Assembly (NCBI RefSeq): GCF_003205195.1
Contig: NZ_QJRY01000005.1
Span: 334,276 to 398,275, forward strand
Reading direction: 5' to 3'
Source: Peteryoungia wuzhouensis
GTDB lineage: Bacteria > Pseudomonadota > Alphaproteobacteria > Rhizobiales > Rhizobiaceae
DNA length: 64,000 nucleotides
The notes beneath the pieces were generated by a model. The model had not been told where the DNA came from, searched no databases, and was given only the letters and a program-made list of their open reading frames with translations. The translations under genes were made by a program, and so were the position numbers. This document shows positions 27,824 to 39,212 of this stretch, one piece after another; position 1 is the first letter of the stretch; each line of letters begins with the position of its first letter.

Positions 27824-30481
27824 ATGCCCATTCCCGTTTCGACCTATCGCCTGCAGTTTCGAAACGGGATGGATTTCGAACGTGCCGTCGACCTGGTGCC
27901 CTATCTGAAGCGTCTCGGCATCAGCCATCTCTATGCCTCACCCATCTTTGCCGCGACCAAGGGCTCCACCCATGGCTACGACGTCACCGATGCCAATGTC
28001 ATCGATCCCGTCCTTGGCGGGAGGGAAGGGCTGGAGAGCCTGTCGAACGCTCTCAAGTCCGAAGGGCTTGGCCTTATCCTCGACATCGTGCCCAACCACA
28101 TGGCGGCGAGCCTCGAAAATCCGTGGTGGCGCAGCGTGGTCACCTGGGGAGAGGCGAGCCCTTTCGCGCGCCATTTCGATATCGACTGGAACCGCAAGTT
28201 GACGCTGCCCTTTCTCGGATCGAGCTTCGAGCAGGCCGTGATGGAACGCGCCTTCTCGCTGGTGCTGGATGGGAGGCAAGGTGGTCTCGCACTCAAGTAT
28301 TTCGACAGCCTTTATCCGCTCGATCCCGCGACCTATCCGGCTGTTCTCAGCGAATCTACCGACCCGATGGCGGCTCGTCTGGCAGATCTCGGACGCCAGG
28401 CGAAGTCCGGGAATGCTGCGCAATTTCACCGTGCTGTCCTCGACCTCTGTCATGGCGGCGACTGCGAGGGCCTGCTGCGCGACCTTGATGCCCGTGCCCG
28501 CGATGCCGACTTTCTCGTTTTCCTGCACAGCCTGCAGCCCTGGCGTCTGATGCATTTTACCGAAGCAGCGCAGGGCCTGAACTACCGCCGCTTCTTCGAA
28601 ATTGCCGGGCTTGTCGGCCTGCGCGTAGAAGACCAGTCCGTGTTCGACGACGTGCACGAAACGGTTCTCGACCTGGTCCGCAAGGATATCGTTCAAGGGC
28701 TGCGGATCGATCATGTCGACGGATTGGCCGATCCGGCTGCCTATCTCGCCAAGCTGCGCGCGGCAATCGGCGACGAAGTCTATCTGGTTGTCGAGAAGAT
28801 CCTCGCGCCGGGGGAAAGCCTGCCCGAGGATTGGCCCGTCGATGGAACGACAGGCTACGAGTTCATCGCCGCCCAGGTGCCGGTTCTTCTGGATGAGAAC
28901 AGCTTTTTTGCAGTTCGCGCGGCCTATGAGCAGGTGAGTGGCGGTCCCTCCGACATTCCTCTCGAAATGCGTGCCGCCAAGCGGCAGATGATCCGCGTCA
29001 ATTTTGCGGGCGAGGTCCGCGCCCTTTTGCGGGAGGCGGGCCAGTTCACCGGTCTCGACAAGCCGGTTCTGCGAAATGCACTTGAGGAAATCCTGCTTTC
29101 CTTTCCGCGCTACCGGACCTATGGCCGCGACGACGGCGTCGCGGATGGGGATCGCGCTTTGCTCGATGATGTCCTTCGTGATGCCGGTCGCAGTTTAACG
29201 GACGAGGAGGCGCAGGCGGCCCACAGGCTCGTGGCGCTTCTGAAGGGCGAGAATGCGGGAGCGGCAGACCACGAGGACGCCGCGATCCTGCGCCGGCGCT
29301 TCCAGCAGTTGACGGGACCGTTGATGGCGAAATCGCTGGAGGACACGCTGTTCTTCCGCCACGGCGAATTCCTGGCCCTCAACGAAGTGGGGGGCGAACT
29401 GGAATTGCCTGAAGGCGGTCTCGAACATTTCCACCAGGAGATGGCGCGGCGCGCAAAGGAACAGCCGCACGGATTGTCGGCGTCCTCGACACATGACACG
29501 AAGCGTGGGGAAGATGCGCGTGCGAGGCTGTTCGCCTTTGCCGAAGATGCCTCTGCCATGGCGGAGCGGATCGCCGGCTGGCGGCAGATCGCCCAACCCC
29601 ACGTCAAGCGCTTGACCGACGGACCTGCGCCCGAACCGGAGATCGAGTGGATGATCTTCCAGGCACTGGTCGGGCATTGGCCGATCGACCTGCGGGCTGA
29701 GGACCGGGAAGGGCTCGCCGATTTCGCCGATCGGGTCGCGGCTTTCGTCGAGAAGTCGCTGCGCGAGGCAAAGCTTCGCAGCGACTGGAATGCCGTGGAC
29801 GAGGACTACGAGAAGGCCGTGACCGGCTATGTCCGCAGTCTGCTGCTCGATCACCCCGACTTTGTCGCTGATTTCGTCGACCAGATCCAGCAACTGATCC
29901 CGGCTGGTCTTGTCAACGGACTGACCCAGACCGTCATCAAGCTGACGGCGCCCGGTATTCCCGACATTTACCAGGGCAGCGAGGGGATCGACCTCAGTTT
30001 CGTCGACCCCGACAACCGTCGTCTGCCGGCCTTCGCGGTGCTCTCTGCATTTGATCCGGATGCCCCGATCGCGTTTGCCGATCCGCAGGCGCTGGCCGCC
30101 GGGCGGGTCAAGCAGGCAGTGGTCGGACGGGGGCTTCGTCTGCGCAACCAGCACCCTGAGCTCTTCGCCCGAGGGGACTATGTGCCGCTGGTGGCAGAGG
30201 GGGAGAAAAGCCGCCACATCCTGGCGTTTGCGCGAGTGCGGGGCGACGAGGCCACGATCACCATTGCTTGCCGACTACCTCTGTCGATGCTTGTGGAAGC
30301 GGACAAGGGGAGCGATGCGGATTTCTGGGGCGAGACGTCGGTCGCGTTGCCGGATACTTTGGCGGTCATGCCCTGGCGGGATGCGCTGATGGATCGTGCG
30401 ATCCCCTCCACGCCGAGGCTTCTGATGCGCGATGTGCTGAAGGGGCAAACCGTTGCGCTGCTCGTGGCCGCCAGGATGTGA
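27824..30481 (+). CDS. treY: Malto-oligosyltrehalose synthase
   Basis: GH13 enzyme of 885 residues that turns the reducing-end maltose unit of malto-oligosaccharides into a trehalose unit, in the cytosol. The N-terminus PVSTYRLQF is typical of TreY. The catalytic core has DIVPNHMA, the nucleophile D296 in GLRIDHVDGLADP, the general acid E324 in VVEKIL and STHDTKRGED. PGIPDIYQGSE follows near the C-terminal third. Length is normal. TreZ and the glycogen-debranching gene that usually accompany it are not beside it, so they must lie elsewhere. The upstream EcfG-type promoter suggests induction by general or osmotic stress. GAGGA precedes the ATG. Confidence 0.93.
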   Translation: MPIPVSTYRLQFRNGMDFERAVDLVPYLKRLGISHLYASPIFAATKGSTHGYDVTDANVIDPVLGGREGLESLSNALKSEGLGLILDIVPNHMAASLENPWWRSVVTWGEASPFARHFDIDWNRKLTLPFLGSSFEQAVMERAFSLVLDGRQGGLALKYFDSLYPLDPATYPAVLSESTDPMAARLADLGRQAKSGNAAQFHRAVLDLCHGGDCEGLLRDLDARARDADFLVFLHSLQPWRLMHFTEAAQGLNYRRFFEIAGLVGLRVEDQSVFDDVHETVLDLVRKDIVQGLRIDHVDGLADPAAYLAKLRAAIGDEVYLVVEKILAPGESLPEDWPVDGTTGYEFIAAQVPVLLDENSFFAVRAAYEQVSGGPSDIPLEMRAAKRQMIRVNFAGEVRALLREAGQFTGLDKPVLRNALEEILLSFPRYRTYGRDDGVADGDRALLDDVLRDAGRSLTDEEAQAAHRLVALLKGENAGAADHEDAAILRRRFQQLTGPLMAKSLEDTLFFRHGEFLALNEVGGELELPEGGLEHFHQEMARRAKEQPHGLSASSTHDTKRGEDARARLFAFAEDASAMAERIAGWRQIAQPHVKRLTDGPAPEPEIEWMIFQALVGHWPIDLRAEDREGLADFADRVAAFVEKSLREAKLRSDWNAVDEDYEKAVTGYVRSLLLDHPDFVADFVDQIQQLIPAGLVNGLTQTVIKLTAPGIPDIYQGSEGIDLSFVDPDNRRLPAFAVLSAFDPDAPIAFADPQALAAGRVKQAVVGRGLRLRNQHPELFARGDYVPLVAEGEKSRHILAFARVRGDEATITIACRLPLSMLVEADKGSDADFWGETSVALPDTLAVMPWRDALMDRAIPSTPRLLMRDVLKGQTVALLVAARM

Positions 30482-30502
30482 CGGCCTCGAACAGCTTTCG
30501 TC

Positions 30503-30805
30503 TCAAGCGACCGCCTTGCGACGCTGCGGCAGGAAGCTCACCAGCCGGTCGGGGTCGGTTGCCAGGCGCATGCCGGCTTCTTCAGCTGCCGCGATAAAGG
30601 CGGCGCGGGCGAGTTCGGCGGCGTGCAGATCGCGCAGGGCGTTCCGGCACAGGCGGATTGCCTGCTCATAGGCAGGGCCGCGACGGGTCGGCCATTCGGC
30701 GTCAAGAAAATCCAGGGCATCATAGGCGTTCTGAAACCGTCGAGTCAGCCCGCAGGGCAGTTCCAGTTCGACGGGTCGGTTCCAGGTGAAATCGTATTCG
30801 GTCAT
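30503..30805 (-). CDS. DUF982 domain protein
   Basis: Protein of 100 residues of the DUF982 family, which is abundant in Rhizobiales and of unknown function. The typical pattern is visible: an N-terminal W.RPVELELP strand, then NAYDALDFLDAEWPTRRGPAYEQAIRLC and a helix ending in AFIAAAEEAGM. GGAGGAAGG precedes the ATG. It is convergent with treY. It shares a promoter region of 74 bases with nothing else visible. Confidence 0.8.
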   Translation of the reverse strand: MTEYDFTWNRPVELELPCGLTRRFQNAYDALDFLDAEWPTRRGPAYEQAIRLCRNALRDLHAAELARAAFIAAAEEAGMRLATDPDRLVSFLPQRRKAVA

Positions 30806-30879
30806 GCCTTCCTCCGTATTGCACCCACAAACTCGTCAGGCGTGGGGTGGGTTCCGGAGCGGAGATCAAATAAAATTGG

Positions 30880-31737
30880 CTAGAGCGTTGATTTTTCAGT
30901 TGTCATTTGGGCGGTTTGCTGCTCACGCCCCACCAGCCATCGGGCGGTCAAATCGGCGGCAATCCGCGCCGCCTCAATGATATCGGCCCCGGAAAGCAGG
31001 GCGTGAATCAATCCGCCGCTGAAGCTGTCGCCGGCGCCGATCGTGTCGCGCACGCTGACCCGCTGCGCTATCGCAACCGTGATTTCCCGTGTGCCGTCGT
31101 AGATCGAGATGGCATCGGGCCCGTCAGTCATCACCAGATGGCGGAGCCGGCTGCCGCTTAGCTCTGCCGCAAGCGACCAGACATCGGCGATGCTCCTGTC
31201 GGGCATATCCGCCTTGGAGCCGATCATGATATCCGCCGGGCGCGGGGCCGCGCGGCGCAGCGGCAGTTGCGAGACGACCAGCCGCGCCTGAGCCAGGGAG
31301 GCGAGGATCGTGTCAGGCAGGAGTGGTGCGTTGACGTAGAAGACGCCATCCGAAAGGGCCTCGTCCAGAACAAATGCGCGCGACAGGCGGCGTTCGTTCG
31401 ACAGGATGGTGCGTTCCCCCTCGGGGTCAAGCAGGATGTCGGCAAAATCCGTGCCGCCCGGCACCCGTGTGATGAGCGAGATGTCGAAGCCCAGCCCGGC
31501 AAGATCCGCCATCGCCGTATCGCCGTGTTCATCCGTCATCAGGTTCGACAGGATCGCGACCGAATGACCGAGATCCCGCAACCGCCTCGCGGTAAAGTAT
31601 CCGCCGCCGCCCAGCCGCGTATGGCGGGCGCTCCACAGGATGCGGCCACCGGCCCGCAACGGTTCGGTCAGCCGCCAGATGCGATCGTGGTTCACGTGGC
31701 CCACGACGACGATGCGGTCTGCTGTTGGCGTGCTCAT
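30880..31737 (-). CDS. PfkB-family sugar kinase coupled to thuR
   Basis: Ribokinase-like kinase of 285 residues. The N-terminal glycine pair is in TRLGGGGYFTARRL and the C-terminal PfkB signature is DTIGAGDSFSGGL with the catalytic aspartate. The sugar substrate cannot be deduced. Its ATG overlaps the stop of the LacI-type regulator by four bases, so both proteins come from one transcript, and it is probably involved with products of the adjacent trehalose-type sugar pathway (inference). It ends immediately before the DUF982 unit. Confidence 0.82.
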   Translation of the reverse strand: MSTPTADRIVVVGHVNHDRIWRLTEPLRAGGRILWSARHTRLGGGGYFTARRLRDLGHSVAILSNLMTDEHGDTAMADLAGLGFDISLITRVPGGTDFADILLDPEGERTILSNERRLSRAFVLDEALSDGVFYVNAPLLPDTILASLAQARLVVSQLPLRRAAPRPADIMIGSKADMPDRSIADVWSLAAELSGSRLRHLVMTDGPDAISIYDGTREITVAIAQRVSVRDTIGAGDSFSGGLIHALLSGADIIEAARIAADLTARWLVGREQQTAQMTTEKSTL

Positions 31738-32762
31738 TCCCCGGCATCCTTGTGCACGGGGCGGCTGGATTCCCGCAGGATCAGCTCCACCGGCCACAGT
31801 TCGGCGATATCGGTCGCCGGGCGGCCGCTCAGCATCTGCAAGAGGAGGTCGGCGATCCGGCTTCCCGCCGCGCGGATCGAGGAGCGGGTCGTCGACAGCG
31901 ACGGCACCATGTTGTCGGCCGTCAGATAGGGGAAGACGTCATCATGGGCGATGACCGAAATATCCTGGCCGACGACGAGGTTCATCGAGCGGGCCGCGCG
32001 GTAGACGCCGAGCGCACTCATCATCGAGCCGGCGACAAAGGCGGTCGGGCGCTGCCCTTGCTCCAGCACTGCGCGCGCCACGCGAAAACCGATCTCGTCG
32101 GTGAAATTGCCATGGGTCACGAGCTTCGGATCATAGGTCACGTCACGTTCCGCCAGCGCTTCCCTATACCCCTTGTCGCGGTGCTGGGTAAATGTCAGTC
32201 CCTCGCGACCGTTGATCATGGCGATGCGGCGATGGCCGAGATCGAGCAGGTGCTGGGTCGCCCGGCATATGGCGCCCTCGTTGTCGATGTCCAGCCAGGC
32301 ATACGGCGCGTCGGTGGCGGAGCGTCCATGCACGATGAAGGGCAGCTTCAATTCGTTGAGCAGGGCAATGCGCGGGTCGTTGGGGCGCGGCGCAGTGATG
32401 ACAACGGCGTCAACACGGCGGCTTTCCGCGAGACGGCGATAGAGTTGTAACTCGTCGCGGCTGTCCTGCTCCGCCATGGGCGTGATCAGGATGTCGATAT
32501 CCTCGGCGCTCAGGCGTTCGGAAATGCCGCCCATGAATTCCGCAAACTGGTATTCGCCGGCCCGGCTGGTCACGACACCGATCGCGCCGACACGGCCGGT
32601 GGCGAGCCTCACAGCGTTGATGTTGGGGCGATAGCCGAGCTTGGCCGCCTCTTCCATCACGCGTTTCCGCGTTGCTTCACTCACTTCCGGATAGCCGCTC
32701 AGGGCACGGCTGACGGTCGTCGGCGAAAGACCGATCTGCTGGGCAAATTCCTTGAGCTTCAT
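31734..32762 (-). CDS. thuR: LacI-family regulator of the thu operon
   Basis: LacI/GalR-type repressor of 342 residues. The N-terminal helix-turn-helix and hinge (MKLKEFAQQIGLSPTTVSRALSGYPEVSEATRKRV, then LGYRPN) occupy the first 50 residues and the rest is the sugar-binding domain. It is divergent from thuE, as ThuR is in S. meliloti, with 346 bases between. The inducer is expected to be trehalose or a related disaccharide. GGAGGAAG precedes the ATG. The overlap with the PfkB gene makes a thuR-kinase operon. Confidence 0.85.
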   Translation of the reverse strand: MKLKEFAQQIGLSPTTVSRALSGYPEVSEATRKRVMEEAAKLGYRPNINAVRLATGRVGAIGVVTSRAGEYQFAEFMGGISERLSAEDIDILITPMAEQDSRDELQLYRRLAESRRVDAVVITAPRPNDPRIALLNELKLPFIVHGRSATDAPYAWLDIDNEGAICRATQHLLDLGHRRIAMINGREGLTFTQHRDKGYREALAERDVTYDPKLVTHGNFTDEIGFRVARAVLEQGQRPTAFVAGSMMSALGVYRAARSMNLVVGQDISVIAHDDVFPYLTADNMVPSLSTTRSSIRAAGSRIADLLLQMLSGRPATDIAELWPVELILRESSRPVHKDAGE

Positions 32763-33108
32763 CCCGTGCCCTACTTCCTCCTGTCAGGCTGCCCTGCCAG
32801 GCTCCCAATGGTGCTTATCCCATGGCTGCGGCGCCTCTGGCAAGATTCCTCCCCCGCGATTTAAAGCGATTACAAATCTCAGTGTCATTGGCTTGATGGG
32901 TGATGGCTGGCAGGATCTCGAAATAGAGCAGGATGTTCGTTTATTCAAAAAAGATAATGAAATATCATGTGTTTGTGTTTTTCTTATGCGCGAGCGCTGG
33001 AACAAGGTTTGACTCGTTTTCTGTTTTTTGCCAGTCTCCACCAACCAAAGCGTTTTCAAATTTGTTGTGGAGGTTGCAACGGCTTTGGTTTCTCGGGAGG
33101 AGATATTG
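32763..33108. promoter_or_regulatory. thuR-thuE divergent promoter region with two LacI-like half-palindromes
   Basis: This stretch of 346 bases has no gene and is AT-richer than average in its centre. Two sites fit the AANCGNTT core of LacI-family operators: AAGCGATT at 32864-32871 and AAGCGTTT at 33048-33055. They are 184 bases apart, one on the thuR side and one about 55 bases before thuE, which would allow looping. I see no convincing -35/-10 pair. Confidence 0.45.
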
Positions 33109-34368
33109 ATGAAGACACTGTTGAGCGCCGCCCTGATCGCGGCCACTGCGTTGTGCGGATCCGTCCAGGCGGCCGAGATTGCGGTCGCGGCGAATTCCAC
33201 CGGCAAGAACCTGGATTTTCTGCGCAAGCTGTTCGTCGAGTTCGAAGAAAAGAGCGGGCACAAGGTGTCACTCGTCACCATGCCGCCCTCCAGTTCCGAG
33301 CAGTTCGCTCAGTACAGGCTGTGGCTTGCCGCCGGCAACAAAGACGTCGACGTCTACCAGACGGATGTGATCTGGGCGCCGCAGCTGGCCGACCAGTTCG
33401 TCGATCTGAAGGCGGCCGCCGGTGATGGGATCACCGATTTCTTTCCCTCGATCATCGAGTCGCAGACGGTGAACGGCCGTCTCGTGGCGATGCCGCTCTA
33501 CACCGACGCGCCGGCGCTGTTCTACCGCAAGGACCTGCTGGAGAAATACGGCAAGGAGGTCCCGAAGACCTGGGCCGACATGGCGGCCGTCGCCAAGGAC
33601 ATCCAGGACAAGGAGCGCGAGGCCGGCCAGAAGGATCTCTGGGGTTATGTCTTCCAGGCCAATGCCTATGAGGGGCTGACCTGCAATGCGCTTGAATGGA
33701 TCAAGTCCTCCGGCGGCGGGCAGATCGTCGAGCCGGATGGCACGATCTCGGTCAACAACGAAAAGGCCGCGGCCGCCCTCGATCAGGCGAAGTCCTGGAT
33801 CGGTACGATCACGCCGCCCGGCGTTCTCGCCTATCAGGAAGAGGAATCGCGCGGCGTCTGGCAGACCGGCAATGCCGTCTTCATGCGCAACTGGCCGTAT
33901 GCCTATGCGCTTGGCAATGGTGACGACAGTGCGGTCAAGGGCAAGTTCGATGTGGCGACGCTTCCGGTGGCTGCCACCGGCGACAAGCCGTCTTCGACAC
34001 TGGGCGGCTGGAACCTCGCCGTGTCGAAATATTCTGAAGAACAGGAAGCCTCGATCGACCTCGTCAAGTTCCTGACCTCGGCCGAGGTGCAGAAGCGCCG
34101 CGCCATCGAATTGTCGAACCTGCCGACGCGCTCGGCGCTCTATGACGACGCGGATGTCGCGGCGGCCCAGCCCTTCATGCCGCAGTGGAAGCCGATCTTC
34201 CAGGATGCCGTGCCGCGTCCGTCTGCCACGACCAAGGTCAAGTATAACGAGGTTTCCTCGCGCTTCTGGAGCGCCGTGCACAACACGCTGTCCGGCTCGG
34301 GCACTTCGGCAGAAAATCTCGAACTGCTCGAAATCGAGCTGAACGAACTCATGGGCAATGGCTGGTGA
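33109..34368 (+). CDS. thuE: Trehalose/disaccharide ABC transporter, substrate-binding protein
   Basis: Periplasmic family 1 (MalE-like) binding protein of 419 residues with a signal peptide (LLSAALIAATALCGSVQAA). The pattern FFPSIIESQTVNGRLVAMPLYTDAPALFYRKDLLEKYGKEVPKTW is diagnostic for this trehalose/maltose-binding group (the run is split by the hinge). The full operon order E-F-G-K-A-B and the ThuA and ThuB genes make ThuE the natural name. In rhizobia this system is reported to take up trehalose, maltitol and sucrose isomers. GGGAGGAG precedes the ATG. Confidence 0.92.
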   Translation: MKTLLSAALIAATALCGSVQAAEIAVAANSTGKNLDFLRKLFVEFEEKSGHKVSLVTMPPSSSEQFAQYRLWLAAGNKDVDVYQTDVIWAPQLADQFVDLKAAAGDGITDFFPSIIESQTVNGRLVAMPLYTDAPALFYRKDLLEKYGKEVPKTWADMAAVAKDIQDKEREAGQKDLWGYVFQANAYEGLTCNALEWIKSSGGGQIVEPDGTISVNNEKAAAALDQAKSWIGTITPPGVLAYQEEESRGVWQTGNAVFMRNWPYAYALGNGDDSAVKGKFDVATLPVAATGDKPSSTLGGWNLAVSKYSEEQEASIDLVKFLTSAEVQKRRAIELSNLPTRSALYDDADVAAAQPFMPQWKPIFQDAVPRPSATTKVKYNEVSSRFWSAVHNTLSGSGTSAENLELLEIELNELMGNGW

Positions 34369-34439
34369 TCCAGCCGCCGGGCGACCTCCTCGTCGCCCGG
34401 CTCCCGTCAGCCCCCCGTCACCCCAAGGGAGGACCGCCC

Positions 34440-35425
34440 ATGTCAGACATCAGCATGAACCCTGCCGTGCGCCCACCGCCGGCCAAAGCCACAGCCGGCT
34501 CGGATCTCAGCGCCCAGCGCACCCGCTCCGCCTGGATCTTTCTCGCGCCGACCCTGATCGTGCTTGCCATGGTCGCCGGATGGCCGCTCATCCGGACCAT
34601 CTATTTCAGTTTCACCAATGCGACCCTCAACAACCTCGCCGGTGCCGAATTCATCGGTTTCGGCAATTATCTGACCTGGATCACGCTGCAGAGCGGCCGC
34701 ACGGTCTATCGCGGCTTGCTTGTAGATCCGGCCTGGTGGGGGGCGGTGGCGAATACGTTGCGCTTCACCCTGCTGTCGGTCTCGATCGAGACGGTGCTCG
34801 GTCTTGTCGTCGCTCTGGTGCTGAACGCCAGGTTTCCCGGACGCGGCATCGTGCGTGCCGCGATCCTCATCCCCTGGGCCATCCCGACGATCGTCTCGGC
34901 CAAGATGTGGGCCTGGATGCTCAACGACCAGTTCGGCATCCTCAACGACATCTTCCTCAATCTCGGCCTGATCAGCCAGAAGATCGCCTGGACGGCCAAT
35001 CCGGAGACGGCGATGGTGGCCGTGCTGATCGTCGACGTGTGGAAAACCACGCCCTTCATGGCGCTGCTCATTCTCGCCGGCCTGCAGATGGTGCCGCAGG
35101 ATATCTATGAAGCGGCGAAGATCGATGGGGTTCATCCGGTCAAAGTGTTTTTCAGGCTCACGCTGCCGCTCATCCGCCCGGCACTGATGGTGGCGGTGAT
35201 CTTCCGCATGCTTGATGCGCTGCGCATCTTCGATCTCATCTATGTGCTGACGCCGAACAATTCGCAGACCAAGACCATGTCGGTCATGGCGCGGGAAAAC
35301 CTCTTCGAGTTCGACAAGTTCGCCTATGGGGCAGCAGCATCCACCATGCTCTTCCTGATCATCGCCTCGATCACGGTCATTTACATCGTCTTCGGCCGCG
35401 TCAATCTTTCCGGAGGAGAGCGCTG

Positions 35426-35426
<1 letters not shown>
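34440..35426 (+). CDS. thuF: Trehalose ABC transporter, permease
   Basis: MalF-type inner-membrane permease of 328 residues with six helices. The cytoplasmic EAA loop reads EAAKIDGVHPVKVFFRLTLP, the contact to the ATPase. The ATG at 34440 follows AAGGGAGG; an earlier in-frame ATG at 34365 lacks a ribosome site. It overlaps thuG by one base (TGATG). Confidence 0.93.
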
Positions 35427-36253
<827 letters not shown>

Positions 36254-36264
36254 GAGGATAACCC

Positions 36265-37290
36265 ATGGCCCATATCCAACTCACAGACATCCGCAAATCG
36301 TTTGGAGCGCTTGAGGTCATCAAGGGCGTCGACATGGAAATCCGCTCCGGTGAATTCATGGTCTTTGTCGGCCCGTCGGGCTGCGGCAAGTCCACGCTTT
36401 TGCGCCTGATCGCAGGCCTGGAAGACATTTCATCCGGCACACTCGCCTTCGACGGCGAGGTGATGAACCAGTTGCCACCGGCCAAGCGTGGCATCGCCAT
36501 GGTCTTCCAGTCCTATGCGCTTTACCCGCACATGACCGTGTTCGACAACATGGCCTTCGGCATGAAGCTTGCCGGCCAGGACAAGGCGGAACGGGACCGA
36601 AGGGTGCGGGAGGCAGCCGACATGCTGCAGCTGACCCCGTATCTGGAACGGCTGCCCCGGCAGCTTTCGGGCGGTCAGCGCCAGCGTGTGGCGATCGGTC
36701 GCGCCATCGTTCGCGATCCTCGCGTGTTCCTCTTCGATGAACCGCTCTCCAACCTCGATGCCGCGCTGCGCGTCGCCACCCGTCTCGAAATTGCCAAGCT
36801 TCATCGCAGCATGCACAACACCACGATGATCTATGTGACCCATGACCAGGTGGAAGCCATGACGCTCGCCGACCGGATCTGTGTGTTGCGCGACGGCGTG
36901 GTCGAGCAGGTGGGCACGCCGCTCGAACTCTATGAGAGCCCGAATTCGCTCTTCGTCGCCGGCTTCATCGGCTCGCCGAAGATGAATTTCCTCGACGGGC
37001 GCTTTTCGGACGAAATGGGCGCCCATACCATCGGCATCCGCGCCGAGCATCTTTCGATTGAACAAGATGGACGCTGGCGGGGTTCTGTCGTGCATTCCGA
37101 AATGCTGGGATCGGACAGCTATGTCTATGTCGACATCGGCACGTCCGAGCCGGTCGTCGTGCGGCAGGAAGGGACGGCGACGCTGAAGCCCGGCGAAACC
37201 GTCGCTCTCTCGCCTGTTGAACATGAACTGCACCGTTTCGACCGCGATGGCCGCGCCATCGGCCGCGGCCTGATGAAAGGCGCTGCCTGA
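36265..37290 (+). CDS. thuK: Trehalose ABC transporter, ATPase
   Basis: MalK/UgpC-type ATPase of 341 residues. Walker A is GPSGCGKST, the Q-loop is in [11 protein letters not shown], the signature is [14 protein letters not shown], Walker B is [12 protein letters not shown] and the switch histidine is in YVTHDQVEA. The C-terminal TOBE-like regulatory domain ([11 protein letters not shown]) is shorter than in MalK. GGAGGA precedes the ATG. One such ATPase can serve several sugar systems. Confidence 0.93.
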   Translation: MAHIQLTDIRKSFGALEVIKGVDMEIRSGEFMVFVGPSGCGKSTLLRLIAGLEDISSGTLAFDGEVMNQLPPAKRGIAMVFQSYALYPHMTVFDNMAFGMKLAGQDKAERDRRVREAADMLQLTPYLERLPRQLSGGQRQRVAIGRAIVRDPRVFLFDEPLSNLDAALRVATRLEIAKLHRSMHNTTMIYVTHDQVEAMTLADRICVLRDGVVEQVGTPLELYESPNSLFVAGFIGSPKMNFLDGRFSDEMGAHTIGIRAEHLSIEQDGRWRGSVVHSEMLGSDSYVYVDIGTSEPVVVRQEGTATLKPGETVALSPVEHELHRFDRDGRAIGRGLMKGAA

Positions 37291-37348
37291 GCGCCAAAAT
37301 GAAATACGGTCCTCCATGGCGGGGGACCGATACCGAAGGAGAATTCAG

Positions 37349-38134
37349 ATGACGATCAGAACAGTTGTCTGGGGCGAAAACGTCCACGAACGGGAAAATG
37401 CCATCGTCCGCGGGATCTATCCCGATGGCATGCATTCGACGATTGCGGCTGCCCTCAATACCGACAGCGAGATCGAGGCGACCACCGCAACCCTGCAAGA
37501 GCCGGAACACGGCCTGTCGGTCGAGCGGCTGGCGGAGACGGATGTGCTGGTCTGGTGGGGCCACAAGGCGCATGGCGAAGTCTCCGATGAGATCGTCGAG
37601 CGGGTTGCACGCCGGGTCTGGGAAGGCATGGGGCTGCTGGTCCTGCATTCCGGCCACTTTTCCAAGCCGTTCAAGCGGCTGATGGGCACGCCCTGTGCGC
37701 TGAAATGGCGCGAGGCGGGTGAACGCGAGCGGATCTGGACGGTCAATCCCGGCCATCCGATCGCAGCGGGAATCCCGGAAAACTTCGTGCTGGAAAACGA
37801 GGAGATGTACGGCGAGTTCTTCTCGGTTCCCGAGCCGCTCGAAACCGTGTTCATCTCCTGGTTTGCCGGCGGCGAAATCTTCCGCTCAGGGCTGACCTGG
37901 AAGCGCGGTGCTGGCAATATCTTCTATTTCCGGCCCGGCCACGAGACCTATCCGACCTATCACGATGCGACCGTCCAGCAGGTCATCCGCAACGGGGTGA
38001 AATGGGCGTACAATCCGATGCCGCGATACGGCGCCGTGCATGACGCCCCGAATGTGCCGGTCGAAATGGCGCTCGAGCCGATCACCGAGCGCGGCCCTCG
38101 TCTTCATCAGGCCGGCGAGGAAGGCTACAAATGA
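37349..38134 (+). CDS. thuA: ThuA, trehalose utilisation protein
   Basis: Protein of 261 residues with the ThuA domain, a glutamine-amidotransferase-like fold. Conserved segments are [49 protein letters not shown] and [15 protein letters not shown] with several histidines and acids that may form the active site. In rhizobia and Agrobacterium thuA and thuB are needed to assimilate disaccharides through 3-keto derivatives. ThuA is thought to act after the dehydrogenase step; its precise chemistry is not something I can read here. AAGGAG precedes the ATG. It overlaps thuB by four bases. Confidence 0.93.
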   Translation: MTIRTVVWGENVHERENAIVRGIYPDGMHSTIAAALNTDSEIEATTATLQEPEHGLSVERLAETDVLVWWGHKAHGEVSDEIVERVARRVWEGMGLLVLHSGHFSKPFKRLMGTPCALKWREAGERERIWTVNPGHPIAAGIPENFVLENEEMYGEFFSVPEPLETVFISWFAGGEIFRSGLTWKRGAGNIFYFRPGHETYPTYHDATVQQVIRNGVKWAYNPMPRYGAVHDAPNVPVEMALEPITERGPRLHQAGEEGYK

Positions 38135-39189
38135 GCACTGCCCCCATACGCCTGTTGATCCTTGGCACGGGTGGCATGGCCAATAGCCATGCCATGAATT
38201 TTTCCACGATTACCGACGTGCAGCTTGTGGCGGCCGTCGATCTGGACATGGCGACGGTGCGGGCCTTTGCCGCCCGTCACAACATACCCAACACCTTCAC
38301 CTCGCTCGACGAGGCGATTGCCTGGGGCGAGTTCGATGCGGTCACCAATGTCACGCCTGACAAGGTCCATTATCCGACCACGCTCAAGCTCCTGGCGGCC
38401 GGCAAACATGTGATGTGCGAGAAGCCGCTCGCCGAGAACTATGCCAAGGCCGATGAAATGGCGACGGCGGCGGAAACCTCCGGCCTCGTCAACATGGTCA
38501 ACCTCACCTATCGCAACGTGGCGCAGGTGCAGAAGGCAAGGCAGATGGTCTTGGCCGGCGAGATCGGCAAGGTGCGCCATATCGAGGCCTCCTATCTGCA
38601 GAGCTGGCTCGTCTCCAAGGCCTGGGGTGACTGGGCAACCGAGAGCCAATGGCTCTGGCGGCTGTCGACGAAACACGGCTCGAACGGCGTGCTCGGCGAT
38701 GTCGGCATCCATATCCTCGACTTCGTCGGTTATGGTGCCGCCACCGACATCGATCATGTCTTTGCCCGGCTGAAGGCCTTCGAGAAGGCGCCTGGCAACA
38801 AGATCGGCGAGTATGATCTGGATGCCAATGACAGCTTCACCATGACGGCGGAGTTCACCAACGGGGCCATGGGCGTCATCCATGCCAGCCGCTGGGCGAC
38901 GGGCCATCTCAACGAGCTTCGTCTCCGGGTGCATGGCGACAAGGGCGCGCTCGAGGTTATCCATCGTCTCGATGGATCGACCCTCAGGGCCTGCCTTCAG
39001 GAAGACGTTGAAAAGGCAGTCTGGCGCGCGATCGAGGTCGATCCGGTGCAGACGAACTATCAGAAGTTCATTGCGGCCATCCAGTCCGGCTATACCCAGG
39101 AGCCGAACTTCCGCCATGCGGCGAACCTGCAGAAGATCCTCGACCTTGCCATGCTGACGGAAGTCGAGCGGCGCGAACTCGCCATCTGA
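38131..39189 (+). CDS. thuB: ThuB, Gfo/Idh/MocA-type disaccharide 3-dehydrogenase
   Basis: Gfo/Idh/MocA oxidoreductase of 352 residues. The N-terminal Rossmann fold shows [14 protein letters not shown], and the catalytic-dyad lysine is in [13 protein letters not shown]. The C-terminal domain contains [14 protein letters not shown]. From work in rhizobia ThuB forms the 3-keto derivative of trehalose-type sugars. It is coupled to thuA by an ATGA overlap and ends the thuEFGKAB operon, followed by a strong terminator. Confidence 0.92.
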   Translation: MSTAPIRLLILGTGGMANSHAMNFSTITDVQLVAAVDLDMATVRAFAARHNIPNTFTSLDEAIAWGEFDAVTNVTPDKVHYPTTLKLLAAGKHVMCEKPLAENYAKADEMATAAETSGLVNMVNLTYRNVAQVQKARQMVLAGEIGKVRHIEASYLQSWLVSKAWGDWATESQWLWRLSTKHGSNGVLGDVGIHILDFVGYGAATDIDHVFARLKAFEKAPGNKIGEYDLDANDSFTMTAEFTNGAMGVIHASRWATGHLNELRLRVHGDKGALEVIHRLDGSTLRACLQEDVEKAVWRAIEVDPVQTNYQKFIAAIQSGYTQEPNFRHAANLQKILDLAMLTEVERRELAI

Positions 39190-39212
39190 GGGTTCTCTCA
39201 TTCACACACACG

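Noticed and set aside
30826..30855. A GGAAC (minus strand) upstream of the DUF982 gene as a second EcfG promoter
   Set aside because: At 16-17 bases downstream the -10 element reads GAGT or AGTT, not CGTT, so the match is poor.
30880..30900. Sequence TAGAGCGTTGATTTTTCAG resembling the end of the inverted-repeat element at 10.1 kb
   Set aside because: It needs a gap to align, has no partner arm nearby and is coding for the end of the PfkB protein; treated as chance.
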